A stretch of DNA of 64,000 nucleotides from Verrucomicrobiaceae bacterium (GCA_947458455.1 CANGYJ010000002.1:496001-560000), one strand, 5' to 3'. Shown: positions 25,199-34,002, numbered from the stretch's first letter. Translations and numbers: made by a program. The notes: generated by a model from the sequence alone, not told the origin.

Positions 25199-25876
25199 TT
25201 ACTTCTTGGCCGGGGCGGCAGCAGATTTGGCAGCAGCTGCGCCAGCAGCAGGCTTGGCGGCACCGGCAGCAGGAGCTGCGGCAGCAGCGGCCTTAGGCTC
25301 AGGCTCAGCTTCGACCTTCGGCTCGCTGCAGTGCACGACGACGACGTCGGCGGCGAGGCGGGTGCGTACACCTTCAGGAAGCTTGATTTCGCCAACGTGG
25401 ATGGACTCGTTGAGCTGGAGGGCCGTCACATCAATCGAGATGGACTCAGGCAGATCCTTCGGAAGGCAGCGCACTTCCAGATCGTGATGGATGACTTCCA
25501 CCAGACCACCGAATTTGATGCCAGCAGCCTCACCGGTGGTGACAACTGGCACGTGAGCGTGAATTTCTTCGTCATGAGCCACCGCGTGGAAATCGATGTG
25601 GAGGATGCCGCCTTTGAGGTAATCATGCTGCACTTCCTGCACGAGGGCGAGTTGGTCAGCGGCACCTCCGGCGATCTTCAAAGAGACGAGGATATTGTCC
25701 GAGGCGGAGTTTTCGAGGAGCTTCGAGAAGGTCTTCGCATGCACCTGAAGCTGTGCAGGAGCGGTCTTGCGGCCATAAAGAGCAGCGGGGACGTTACCAG
25801 CCTTGCGCAGGCGGTTGACGGCGCGATAACCGGCGGCAGTGCGGGGTTCGGCGTTGAGATCGAGAATTTTGGCCAT
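25199..25876 (-). CDS. rplY: 50S ribosomal protein L25/general stress protein Ctc
   Basis: 225 residues, the long CTC-type form: an L25 domain (about 1-95, with NRLRKAGNVPAALYGRK) that binds 5S rRNA, then the TL5 C-terminal beta domain, and finally a tail of about 45 residues of Ala/Pro/Lys repeats (AAAAAPAAGAAKPAAGAA). The tail is of low complexity and probably disordered. It lies between prs and pth on the same strand, the usual arrangement, with 54 bp to prs. Confidence 0.95.
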   Translation of the reverse strand: MAKILDLNAEPRTAAGYRAVNRLRKAGNVPAALYGRKTAPAQLQVHAKTFSKLLENSASDNILVSLKIAGGAADQLALVQEVQHDYLKGGILHIDFHAVAHDEEIHAHVPVVTTGEAAGIKFGGLVEVIHHDLEVRCLPKDLPESISIDVTALQLNESIHVGEIKLPEGVRTRLAADVVVVHCSEPKVEAEPEPKAAAAAAPAAGAAKPAAGAAAAKSAAAPAKK

Positions 25877-25930
25877 AACTGAAGTCTCCGGGGTGGTGGG
25901 TTCTGGAAAAAGGGCGCGGAGACTACCCGC

Positions 25931-26872
25931 CTAGCCCCGGATGTCAAACAGCGATGTCACGGACTCGTTCCCGTGGATGCGCCGAATGGCGTCCGCCAGC
26001 AGCGGAGCGATATCCAAAGCGGTCACCTTTTCCCCCGTGGCCTGCGGTGTGGAATTCGTCGCCAGCAGCTCCTCAATCGGTGATGCGGCGATGCGGGCGC
26101 GGCCTTTTTCTCCCAGCACACCGTGGGTCACACCGGCATAAATTCGCTTCGCGCCGTGCTCCAGGAGCAGCTTTGCGGCCGCAGTGAGGGTGCCGGCGGT
26201 TTCGGTGAGATCATCCACGAGCAGTACATTCTTGCCCTTCACGTCACCGATCACGCTGTGCGCCTCCACTTCCTCGGCGCTGACCCGGTTTTTCGCCACG
26301 ATGGCCATCGGAGCCTTCAGCGCCTTCGCAAAAGCATGCGTCATTTTAATCCCACCCACGTCGGGGGAGACGACCACGAGGTCCTGGTCAATGCCACGCT
26401 CGCGAATGGCCTTCATCAGCACCGGCGCGGCGTAGAGATGATCCACAGGAATATCAAAAAAGCCCTGAATCTGACCCGCGTGCAGATCGACGGTGAGCAC
26501 TCGGTTCACACCCGCGGCCACGAGAAGGTTGGCGACCAATTTGGCCGTGATCGGCACCCGTGGGCGGTCTTTGCGATCCTGACGAGCGTAGCCGAAGAAG
26601 GGCAAAACGGCCGTGATACGGGCGGCACTGGCACGACGCACGGCGTCCACCATGATGAGAAGCTCCATCAGATTCTGATTCGTCGGCGGGCAGGTGGGCT
26701 GAACGATGAAAATATCACTGCCGCGGATGTTCTCGTGGATTTGGACAAACGTCTCACCGTCCGGGAAGGTCGTCAGTTCAGCGGCGCAGAGCTCGGTGCC
26801 GAGGTTTTGGGCGATCAGGCGTGCGAGCGTGGGGTGCGCGGAGCCACTGAGAATCTTCAGGCTTTCAATCAT
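25931..26872 (-). CDS. prs: Ribose-phosphate pyrophosphokinase
   Basis: 313 residues, normal length. Visible motifs are LKILSGSAHPTLARLIAQ at the start, FPDGETFVQI, the flexible ATP loop FFGYARQDRKDRPR, VVVSPDVGGIKMTHAFA and the PRPP-binding LLVDDLTETAGTL. It makes PRPP from ribose 5-phosphate and ATP for nucleotide, histidine and NAD synthesis. It is the first gene of the prs-rplY-pth-rpsF set. The product is used by pyrE elsewhere in this window. Confidence 0.97.
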   Translation of the reverse strand: MIESLKILSGSAHPTLARLIAQNLGTELCAAELTTFPDGETFVQIHENIRGSDIFIVQPTCPPTNQNLMELLIMVDAVRRASAARITAVLPFFGYARQDRKDRPRVPITAKLVANLLVAAGVNRVLTVDLHAGQIQGFFDIPVDHLYAAPVLMKAIRERGIDQDLVVVSPDVGGIKMTHAFAKALKAPMAIVAKNRVSAEEVEAHSVIGDVKGKNVLLVDDLTETAGTLTAAAKLLLEHGAKRIYAGVTHGVLGEKGRARIAASPIEELLATNSTPQATGEKVTALDIAPLLADAIRRIHGNESVTSLFDIRG

Positions 26873-26939
26873 GGGGCGGCGAGTTAGACGAGTCCGTCAC
26901 ATAAATCAACCTGCCCGGCTCGAAGGCCTGATTTTTGCC

Positions 26940-27428
26940 TCAGTCCAGCCATTCCATCGCATGGGATAGCATCGTGTCGTCATCAAAAGTGAAACGCCCG
27001 ATGAAGCGCCTCCGCCCAATTACAAGCGCCTCCAGCCAGAAACGGTCATCCGCCCACATCTCCTCCAGTGGCAGCGCCGTCAGCGGCGTCCAGAGCGGAA
27101 TCGCCTCGTCCGTCTCGATGGCCGAGCCTTCGTGGGCTGTGGCCAGAAAAACATCCACATAAAGGCTCAGCCCGTCCACAAACTGGAACCACAGCTCCCC
27201 GTGCTTCACTGGCGAGATCGCTGTCACGCCCAACTCTTCCTGCGTCTCGCGGATGGCGCACTGCTTAGAGGTCTCACCCGGATCGATCTTGCCACCAGGC
27301 CCATTGATCTTGCCCGCGCCCAGCCCGCGCTTCTTGCGAATGAGCAGCACCTCGCCCCGCGCCTCGTCGATGATGAACATCAGCGTCGCCAGCATCGAGG
27401 GCTTCCAGGTTTTCCAATCAACAGTCAT
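26940..27428 (-). CDS. MTH1-like NUDIX hydrolase (8-oxo-dGTP diphosphatase type)
   Basis: 162 residues with a full Nudix box, GPGGKIDPGETSKQCAIRE followed by TQEELGVTA (GX5EX7REUXEEXGU). The flanks resemble the MTH1/NUDT1 branch rather than short MutT: KRGLGAGKINGPGGK before the box, GELWFQFVDGLSLYVDVFLA in the middle and EEMWADDRFWLEAL near the end. The likely role is removing oxidised purine nucleotides. It is divergent from the urea-transporter-like gene across 178 bp and 67 bp downstream of it is prs on the same strand; whether they share a transcript is unclear. Confidence 0.88.
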   Translation of the reverse strand: MTVDWKTWKPSMLATLMFIIDEARGEVLLIRKKRGLGAGKINGPGGKIDPGETSKQCAIRETQEELGVTAISPVKHGELWFQFVDGLSLYVDVFLATAHEGSAIETDEAIPLWTPLTALPLEEMWADDRFWLEALVIGRRRFIGRFTFDDDTMLSHAMEWLD

Positions 27429-27606
27429 GCGAGGCTACGCATGCCGCAGTCAGGCCGGGAAGCAAAGATAAACACCAATTCATCTTCAGCCCGGCCATCC
27501 TGTAAACCCACGCGGTTTGTATGCGGGTAGCCATGAGCCACCTCCCTTCTTCTACCCTTTCTCGCCCGAGCGGGCGCATGGTTTCGGCTTCGATGCCTCC
27601 CATCGC

Positions 27607-29103
27607 ATGAAAACGCTCTTCCATGATGTCCTGCGTGGCTTCGGCCAGATGCTCGTGTCCAACAATCGCGACACAGGTCTCTGCGTGCTCATCGGGCTGA
27701 TCCTTTTTTCGCCGCAAGCGGCACTGCTGGCTCTGCTAGGCGCTGGCGTGATGTCGTGGACGGCCAGGAGGCTGACAAAAGAGGAAGCGATTTTGAAGAC
27801 GGGACTCCTCAGCCTCAACGGAGCCTTGCTCGGCCTCGTGTGGATCCACTTTCCGCAGATGCTGCTTTGGGCGCAAATCACCGCGACGGTCCTCGGATCA
27901 GTGCTCATGGCGAAGGTCTTCCTGCCGGTGGCAGAGCGAATGCATCAAAAACGCTCGCCCTATGTGCTTTTCAGTCTGCCTTATGTGGCCGCCGCTTGGG
28001 TGGCGATTTTGACGCTGATGGCGGCGGGCGTGCATGACGCGGAGCTCACGCGAGGCTGGCGGGCACTTCTCGCGAACGATCTCGACAAGGCCGAGCGGCA
28101 CTTTTTGCAGACCGAAGTGCATACCGATGAGGCCGAAGCCTCCCGCTGCGCAGGGCTTGGCTGGAGTTTGTTTCGTCGCGGCGATCAAATCGGGGCGCAG
28201 CAGGCCTTTTCACGCGTGCTCACGCTCGAAACCGGCGTGGCCGATGCCTACGACGGTCTCGGCTGGAGTCGTTTTCGCGAAAACCGCATCGAGGATGCCG
28301 AGATGGCGTTTCGCCGTGCGGTGGCGCTCGACGGCTTTTTTGCCGATTCGTGGGCTGGACTGGGCTGGTGTGCTTTGGCGGAGCAAAAGCCCGAGCAAGC
28401 CCGTCGGCACTTCACGATGGCGGTTTTGTGTGCGCCGCTGTTTGCGGATGCTTGGCGGGGTCTCGCGATGACTTTGGCCGATGGCGAGGCCAAGCAGTCG
28501 GCGATGGCCGTGAGCGGCTTTTTGAGCGGTGAACTCTCGCTTTCGGCGCAATTCACCTCGTCACGCGTGCTGCTGTGCTGGCTGTGGTTGTTCATCGGCA
28601 TCGTGTGGCATTCACGCACGAGCGCGGGGATGGCGCTGATGGCTGTGTCGATGTGCCTGGTGGGCTCGCGATGGCTTCCCGGCTTCGCCGATGCCTCGCT
28701 GGCGATGAATCTGGTGGCGATGTTTGTGGCGCTGGGTGGTCATTATCTCCGCCTGAATGCTCGCAGCCTGCTCTGGATGCTTTTGCTCGCCTGTGCGATG
28801 GCCTGGGCGCATCCGTGTCTGAGCGATCAACTGGTGAAAACCGGACTGCTGCCGCTTTGCTTGCCATTCAATACGGCGCTGCTTTTGAGCCTCGCACTCA
28901 TGCGCCGGGATCGTGTGCCCATCGAATGGGCTTCGTGCTCGCCAGCGGAGATTCGTATTTTGTTTGCCCAGAAGGACGCCGCTGAGGTTTGCTGGGTAAA
29001 ATTGCGGAAATCAGATGCGGAGAAAAGCTCCGTGCATCGGCCCGTGGCCTGCTCATCATGGCAGCCCAGCCATGACCTCCGCCCCTCGACCCGGAACGCT
29101 TGA
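27607..29103 (+). CDS. Urea-transporter-like protein split by a TPR domain
   Basis: 498 residues from the ATG at 27607 (MKTLFHDVLRGFGQMLVSNN). Residues 1-140 match the first half of the urea transporter fold: VLRGFGQ near the start, GLLSLNGALLGL and YVLFSLPYVAAAWVAIL (the PF-x-x-x-x-W element). Residues about 146-290 are soluble and carry TPR units (AGLGWSLFRRGDQIGAQQAF, GLGWSRFRENRIEDAEMAF, GLGWCALAEQKPEQARRHF). From about 320 the sequence is again membranous, and NLVAMFVALGGHYLRLNAR to LPLCLPFNTALLLSLALM parallels the second half of the same fold. The C-terminal 55 residues overlap the next gene. Urea transport is an inference; no urease gene is in the window. Confidence 0.65.
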   Translation: MKTLFHDVLRGFGQMLVSNNRDTGLCVLIGLILFSPQAALLALLGAGVMSWTARRLTKEEAILKTGLLSLNGALLGLVWIHFPQMLLWAQITATVLGSVLMAKVFLPVAERMHQKRSPYVLFSLPYVAAAWVAILTLMAAGVHDAELTRGWRALLANDLDKAERHFLQTEVHTDEAEASRCAGLGWSLFRRGDQIGAQQAFSRVLTLETGVADAYDGLGWSRFRENRIEDAEMAFRRAVALDGFFADSWAGLGWCALAEQKPEQARRHFTMAVLCAPLFADAWRGLAMTLADGEAKQSAMAVSGFLSGELSLSAQFTSSRVLLCWLWLFIGIVWHSRTSAGMALMAVSMCLVGSRWLPGFADASLAMNLVAMFVALGGHYLRLNARSLLWMLLLACAMAWAHPCLSDQLVKTGLLPLCLPFNTALLLSLALMRRDRVPIEWASCSPAEIRILFAQKDAAEVCWVKLRKSDAEKSSVHRPVACSSWQPSHDLRPSTRNA

Positions 29104-30487
29104 AAAAGCGCTCAAAATCAACCTTTCGAAGCAGATCTACGGCACCTTCGCGGAGATCGGGGCCGGCCAGGAGATCGCGAACTGGTTCTTCCGCGCCGGT
29201 GGAGCCTCCGGCACCGTCGCCAAGACGATGAGCGCCTATGACATGGTGATCAGCGATGAGATCTATGGCAAGGCCACGCGCTACGTCTCCCGCCAGCGCA
29301 TGTGCTCGATGATGGAGCACGAGTATCCGATGCTCATCCAACGCCTCGCGGGCAAGCGTGGCGAGACGACGAGCTTCTTCACCATGGCGGACACGATCCG
29401 CGCCCGCGCCTACAGCGATACGAATCAAGAATGCCACGGCTGGATCGGCCTGCGTTTTCAAAGCGAGCCCGGTGCACCGAGCAATGACATCCAGCTGCAT
29501 GTGCGCCTGTTTGACGATGCGAACTCCCGCCAGTCGGAAGCCGTGGGCATTCTCGGCGTGAATTTGCTCTACGCTGCCTTCCACTTCCGCGATTCGATCG
29601 ACGAATTCCTCGCCAGCCTGCTCGATGGCCTCACGCGGAAACGCGTGGAGATCGACATGATCGACTTCAGCGGCCCCGCCTTTTCCTCGCTGGACTATCA
29701 AGACCGCCTCGTGGCGCTGAAACTCGTGCGTCTCGGCCTTGCCGACGCCGCCTTGTTCGGTGCGAATGGGGAAATCTGGCAGGCTAGCGATGTGCTTTAT
29801 AAGAGGCCCGTCTTCCTCAAACGCGGCAGCTTTGATCCGATCACCAATTTGAACCTCGACATGATCGCCCGTGGTCAGGCCGCCTTCCTCGCCGATTTCG
29901 GCGACCAGGCCCGCGACAACGTGGAGATCCTCGAACTGACGATGCATAACCTGCTCGCCTCCGGCTGCGAGGTGCCTGACAGCGAGTTTTTGGCCCGTGC
30001 GGACGTGCTCCAGGCCCTGGGTAAAAACGTGCTCATCTCGAAGTATCCCGAGTTCCACCGCGTGAGCGCCTTCCTCGCCCGCCACACGCAGATGCCCATC
30101 GCCATCGTGCTGGGCCAGCCGCTCTTCCAGGAGCTCTTCAACGAACGCTGGTGCGCCGACCTCGAAGGCGGCCTGCTGGAGTCCTTTGGCCGTCTCTTCA
30201 AAAATCAGGTCCGCGCCTATGTCTATCCCATGGGCGATCCGATGACCGGCAAGGTGCTCGGGGCCGATGACGCGAAGCTCAGCCCCGAGAAGCGCCATCT
30301 TTTGCGCTATCTGCTGGATACGAACAGCGTTCGCCCGCTGGAGGATCCGCATGCGGACTACATCTTCCACACCAGCGCCGAAGTCCGCCAAATGATCGAG
30401 GCTGGCGATGAACGCTGGCGTTCCCTCGTGCCGGACATCGTGCTCCGTCAGGGGCCCTGGAAAGAGCTGGCGAGACCGGCGATGTGA
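29072..30487 (+). CDS. Conserved protein of unknown function next to sulfite reductase
   Basis: 471 residues from the ATG at 29072, which overlaps the previous gene by 32 bp in another frame. Highly ordered sequence with conserved-looking blocks: IYGTFAEIGAGQEIANWFFR, TMSAYDMVISDEIYGKATR, ECHGWIGLRFQSEPGAPSND and GILGVNLLYAAFH. There is no signal peptide and only scattered hydrophobic stretches, so it should be cytoplasmic. I recognise the type as a widespread bacterial family but know no established activity, and a transporter or receptor role does not fit its soluble character. The sulfite reductase gene follows at 91 bp on the same strand, which hints at a metabolic link. Confidence 0.8.
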   Translation: MTSAPRPGTLEKALKINLSKQIYGTFAEIGAGQEIANWFFRAGGASGTVAKTMSAYDMVISDEIYGKATRYVSRQRMCSMMEHEYPMLIQRLAGKRGETTSFFTMADTIRARAYSDTNQECHGWIGLRFQSEPGAPSNDIQLHVRLFDDANSRQSEAVGILGVNLLYAAFHFRDSIDEFLASLLDGLTRKRVEIDMIDFSGPAFSSLDYQDRLVALKLVRLGLADAALFGANGEIWQASDVLYKRPVFLKRGSFDPITNLNLDMIARGQAAFLADFGDQARDNVEILELTMHNLLASGCEVPDSEFLARADVLQALGKNVLISKYPEFHRVSAFLARHTQMPIAIVLGQPLFQELFNERWCADLEGGLLESFGRLFKNQVRAYVYPMGDPMTGKVLGADDAKLSPEKRHLLRYLLDTNSVRPLEDPHADYIFHTSAEVRQMIEAGDERWRSLVPDIVLRQGPWKELARPAM

Positions 30488-30578
30488 CGCGGGAAGGCAT
30501 TCGATGCCCCCTCTCCTTGCTTTCACCTCAAACTGAGGCACTCTGGCGGCCCTCAAAACCTGCCAAACCCTCTTTTTT

Positions 30579-32375
30579 ATGTCCAAAGCCTCCGTCGAAG
30601 ACATCAAGCTCGCCTCCGTCGGCCTCCGTGGCCAGCTCGCCGAGCTTTTCGCTGATACCAGCACCCCCAGCATCCCGGAGGACAGCAATATCCTCATGAA
30701 GCACCACGGCTCCTACCAGCAGGATGACCGCGATCTGCGTGCCCAGCTTTCCAAGGAGAAGAAGGAAAAGGCCTGGAGCTTCATGATCCGCAGCAAAATG
30801 CCCGGCGGCCGCATCACCGCTGAGCAGTGGATGATCCACGACGCTCTTTGCACCAAGGCGATGGGCAACATGCGCCTCACCAACCGCCAGGGCATCCAGC
30901 TCCACGGCGTGCTCAAAGGCGGCGTGAAGGAAGTCATCAGCAACGTCTGCCACAGCGGCCTCTCGACGATGGGCGCCTGCGGCGACGTCGTGCGCAATAC
31001 CATGGGTCCTGCCGCGCCAATCAAGGACGCCGTGCATGCCGACACGCAAAAGCTCACCGAAGAGATCAGCCAGCGCTTCCTCTGGCGCTCCACCGCTTAT
31101 GCCGATATCTGGCTCGATGGCGAAAAGATCGACCCGAACTGGATTCAAGATCCTGAGGTCAATCCAGCCGTCCGCGAGCAAACGAAGGCTCCCGAAGGCG
31201 ACGATCCCATCTACGGCAAAGTGTATCTCCCGCGTAAATTCAAGATCGGCGTCGCCATCGCTCCGATCAATGACTCGGACATCTACTCCCAAGATGTGGG
31301 CCTCGTGCCGCACGTCGTGAATGGCGAGGTCGAAGGCTACACCATCACCGTCGGCGGCGGCTTTGGCATGAGCCACGGCCAGCTCACCACACGCCCCTTC
31401 CTCGGCCAGCCGCTGCTTTATGCGCAGCGTGCGAACGTCGTCGATGCCATCGAAGCCGTCGTCACCACCCAGCGTGACCACGGCAACCGCACCGAGCGCA
31501 AAAACGCCCGCCTGAAATACACCGTGCAGACCATGGGCCTCGACGGCTTCCGCGCCGAAGTCGTGCGCCGCCTTCCCGGCATCACCACCGAATCGCCGAA
31601 GCCGCTCAGCTTTGACAGCGTCGAAGACAACATGGGCTGGCATGAGCAGGGCGACGGCAAGCTCTACTGCTGCGTTTACATCAACATGGGCCGCGTCGTC
31701 GATCGTGAAAACGGTCCGCAGTATCGCACCTGCTTTGCCGAGATCGCCACGGCGCTGAAGCTGCCCTTCATCGTCACGGCTAACACGAACCTCATCATCG
31801 CGGATGTCGCCCCCGAGCAAAAAGCCGCCGTCGATGCCATCCTCGCCAAACACGGCGTCGTGCATGCCAATGAGGCTGGATTCACCCGCGCCCGCAAAGT
31901 CGCCCACGCCTGCGTCGCCCTGCCGACCTGCGGTTTGAGCCTCAGCGAATCCGAACGCGCCCTCCCCGGCATCCTCGACAAGATCGATCCGATCCTCAAG
32001 GAACTCGGCCTCGAAGACGAACCCATCCTCTTCCGCATGACCGGCTGCCCGAACGGCTGCGGCCGTCCCTACAACGCCGATTTCGGCTTCGTGGGTCGTG
32101 CGCCGAACAAATACGCCATGTTCGTCGGTGGCAGCATCCGTGGCAACGCCCTCGCCGGCCTCGAATTCAAGTCCGTCCTCGGCGATGACATTCCGGGCAA
32201 AGTACGAGCCTTCCTCGAAGCCTTCAAAGCCGAGCGCCAGCCCGGCGAGATCTTCGCTGATTGGTTCGCCCGCACCCGCACCAAAGGTGCCGAGCCCACG
32301 CCCGAGCAATTCCACATCGAACTCGCCGAACGCGCCGCCAAGCTCGCCGGTGAAAAGGTGGAAGCGGCGGGGTGA
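30579..32375 (+). CDS. Sulfite reductase haemoprotein (CysI/Sir type)
   Basis: 598 residues. Two nitrite/sulfite reductase ferredoxin-like half-domains and two 4Fe-4S/sirohaem domains are recognisable. LTNRQGIQLHGV (sirohaem contacts) and TGACGDVVRNTMG-like RNTMGPAAP lie in the first half. The cluster ligands are ACVALPTCG (C-x5-C) and RMTGCPNGCGRP (C-x3-C), in the order and spacing of CysI-type enzymes (GCGRPYNADFGFVG follows). It reduces sulfite to sulfide with six electrons, from ferredoxin or a CysJ-like partner; neither is encoded here. Sulfite is favoured over nitrite by overall similarity to CysI. Confidence 0.87.
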   Translation: MSKASVEDIKLASVGLRGQLAELFADTSTPSIPEDSNILMKHHGSYQQDDRDLRAQLSKEKKEKAWSFMIRSKMPGGRITAEQWMIHDALCTKAMGNMRLTNRQGIQLHGVLKGGVKEVISNVCHSGLSTMGACGDVVRNTMGPAAPIKDAVHADTQKLTEEISQRFLWRSTAYADIWLDGEKIDPNWIQDPEVNPAVREQTKAPEGDDPIYGKVYLPRKFKIGVAIAPINDSDIYSQDVGLVPHVVNGEVEGYTITVGGGFGMSHGQLTTRPFLGQPLLYAQRANVVDAIEAVVTTQRDHGNRTERKNARLKYTVQTMGLDGFRAEVVRRLPGITTESPKPLSFDSVEDNMGWHEQGDGKLYCCVYINMGRVVDRENGPQYRTCFAEIATALKLPFIVTANTNLIIADVAPEQKAAVDAILAKHGVVHANEAGFTRARKVAHACVALPTCGLSLSESERALPGILDKIDPILKELGLEDEPILFRMTGCPNGCGRPYNADFGFVGRAPNKYAMFVGGSIRGNALAGLEFKSVLGDDIPGKVRAFLEAFKAERQPGEIFADWFARTRTKGAEPTPEQFHIELAERAAKLAGEKVEAAG

Positions 32376-32426
32376 GGTATCCCCCTTAAGCACCACGAGC
32401 ATTCGGGAGCACCGAGTATCGCGTGA

Positions 32427-32577
32427 GCGTCGTGGAGTGCGGTGGGAAGCGTCAGCGCCACACCGCTTTCGTCTGCCGGACGGTTCGCTGAGGCCTGAGA
32501 GCATGTTAGCTGCGCTCGACGGCGGTGTCGTCGATGCAAGGTGCCCCTTGCATCTTTGCCACCGCACTCCACGACGC
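32427..32577. mobile_element. MITE-like palindromic element, 151 bp
   Basis: Perfect 19-bp inverted ends: GCGTCGTGGAGTGCGGTGG at 32427-32445 and its complement at 32559-32577. Inside is a second hairpin, GATGCAAGG at 32533-32541 with CCTTGCATC at 32546-32554. There is no coding capacity. From memory, similar GTCGTGGAGTGCGGTGG elements recur in verrucomicrobial genomes, which fits a non-autonomous mobile or REP-like family; that part is recalled, not shown here. Confidence 0.7.
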
Positions 32578-32606
32578 TGGCGCGAATTTCTCTACCCCAA
32601 CAAAAC

Positions 32607-32774
32607 ATGGACACGTCCAAGATGAACACGTCAGATGAAGTGCGGGAAGTCATGGATAGCGTCTGGCTAGCCGAGGTTGAGCGGCGAGATGCGGAGATGG
32701 AGGCCGATCCATTCGTGGGGCCGGATTTTGACGCAGTCATCCAAAGCATCCGTCAAAAAAGACCCGTGACATGA
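32607..32774 (+). CDS. Short addiction-module-like protein, probably a truncated antitoxin
   Basis: 55 residues from the ATG at 32607. The segment VWLAEVERRDAEMEADP followed by FDAVIQSIRQKRP matches the C-terminal half of 'putative addiction module component' antitoxins (W-x-x-E-x-x-R-R-x-x-x-x-x-x-G/D), but the N-terminal L-P-x-x-E-R half is missing. The MITE-like element ends 30 bp upstream and may have removed it. The stop overlaps the ATG of the glyoxalase-fold gene (ATGA, 32771-32774), and no toxin follows, so it is either a relic or a small coupled leader gene. Confidence 0.45.
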   Translation: MDTSKMNTSDEVREVMDSVWLAEVERRDAEMEADPFVGPDFDAVIQSIRQKRPVT

Positions 32775-33130
32775 CCACTCCACTCTTCCAACCCGGCGAC
32801 AACATCGCCATGAAAGTGCCTGCGGCCGAGTTTGAGGCCGTGGTTGCGTTTTATGAGCAGATGCTGTGTTTCCGTGTGGTGAGCCGCGAGGCCGAAACCG
32901 TGCGTTTCGACTACGGCGGCGGCAAACACCTCTGGATTGACCGTGTCGAGGGTATCGCCAAATCCGAAGTGTGGCTCGAAGTCCGCACCAAGGACATCGC
33001 CGCAGCGGCTGATCGGCTCAAAGCGGCCCACATCACCCGCTGTGATGAAATCGAGCCGCTACCCGATGGCATGGCCGCGTTCTGGATCAAAAATCCGGCC
33101 GGCGTGGTGCATCTGGTGACCGAGGAGTAA
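32771..33130 (+). CDS. Glyoxalase/VOC superfamily protein
   Basis: 119 residues, a single VOC module: KVPAAEFEAVVAFYEQMLCF at the start (the beta-alpha unit with V-x-F-Y-x-x-x-L-G/C), then VWLEVRTKDIAAAADRLKAA and FWIKNPAGVVHLVTEE at the end (the N-P-x-G/A-x-x-x-x-L motif). Such proteins bind a metal between paired modules and include lyases, dioxygenases and resistance proteins; the substrate cannot be read from the sequence. Its start is coupled to the short antitoxin-like frame. Confidence 0.82.
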   Translation: MTTPLFQPGDNIAMKVPAAEFEAVVAFYEQMLCFRVVSREAETVRFDYGGGKHLWIDRVEGIAKSEVWLEVRTKDIAAAADRLKAAHITRCDEIEPLPDGMAAFWIKNPAGVVHLVTEE

Positions 33131-33194
33131 TTGATTGCCGCGCGGCTTTTGTCCGTTACCTTGAGCTCATGTCCGCCGTCGCCACCATGCCCGC

Positions 33195-33961
33195 ATGGAG
33201 TCCTCCGATCCAACCTCCGCCCGCTTTGAAGAAGGTAGTCTCCAACAAAGACTCCTCCAAAGTAGTCGAGTCGATCTCCTCCGAGCCGCCTACGATGGGC
33301 TTCGACGAGCTGTGGGGCATGGTCGAGAAGAACATGGGCGCACCTTTGATTCAGACGAACTTGGGCGGCAAGTAGCCGCGCTTCGCGAATGGGCGGCGGA
33401 GGCTGATTTTCTGATTTCAGAGCAGAATCTGCCCCGGATCGTCAAAGGGGGCCGGGAACACGATTTGGTGCAGTCACGCGAATACCTCGACCGCATCGTC
33501 AAAGTCACCATCGGGCCGGAATTCGGCTTTTACGCCGCCTGTTTGCCGAAATCGCGGTATCGCGATATTTGCCACTGGTTCACGACGGTGGGGGGAACGC
33601 CGCTGCAATACCTTCGGCGGCTTTTGCTGCTGAATGAGCTTTTCTCCCGCGCTGCCACACGCGGCTGGCGGGCTTCATCGCGACGGAAAAGCGGCTGCAT
33701 GCCGTCACAGCCCAGCTCATCGCCCAAGGGCGGCCCGCGAGTCTCGCTGAAATCAGTGCCTAGATGCTCGCAAACGGCTTTCGTTTCATCAGCGCCTGGA
33801 CGTTGTTCCGCCCAGAAGATGGCGTGGCGCTTTTTGATGGGCTGGAGAAGAACGTCATGCGCTGTGACGACGGCGAGATCGTGCCTTTCGATGTCATCCC
33901 GATCCGCTGCGAGGGCATCTTCCTGGAGATGATGCATGCCGCCGCCGAACGGATGCTCTGA
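33195..33961 (+). pseudogene. Broken gene resembling kinases found in polyvalent proteins
   Basis: The first part (33195 to about 33660) is open and reads well: AALREWAAEADFLISEQNL, then SREYLDRIVKVTIGPEFGFY and TPLQYLRRLLLLNELF. Near 33665 the sense passes to another frame (LAGFIATEKRLHAVTAQLIA, ASLAEISA), which is interrupted by a TAG at 33761-33763 and then continues as MLANGFRFISAWTLF and KNVMRCDDGEIVPFDVIPI. The joined product resembles the serine/threonine/tyrosine kinase domain known from phage-type polyvalent proteins (an EYLDR-I-K start and an N-x-x-R-x-x-x-G-x-x-V-P-x-D end). One frameshift and one stop make it a pseudogene, unless they are sequencing errors. Confidence 0.65.
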
Positions 33962-33970
33962 ACAGGCGCA

Positions 33971-34002
33971 AAAAAACCGCCGGATCGGTCTGATCCGGCG
34001 GT
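33971..34002 (-). terminator. Rho-independent terminator of the Gfo/Idh/MocA gene
   Basis: A perfect 10-bp GC-rich stem CCGCCGGATC/GATCCGGCGG with a five-base loop, followed on the minus strand by seven T residues (A-run at 33971-33977). It begins 18 bp beyond the stop codon of the minus-strand oxidoreductase gene. Confidence 0.9.

Noticed and set aside
28898-32567. Two long minus-strand frames (599 and 679 codons)
   Set aside because: Antisense to the conserved unknown protein and the sulfite reductase, both of which carry real motifs.
33169-33375. Small plus-strand frame of 68 codons
   Set aside because: Pro/Ser-rich text in a different frame from the kinase-like reading that covers the same bases.
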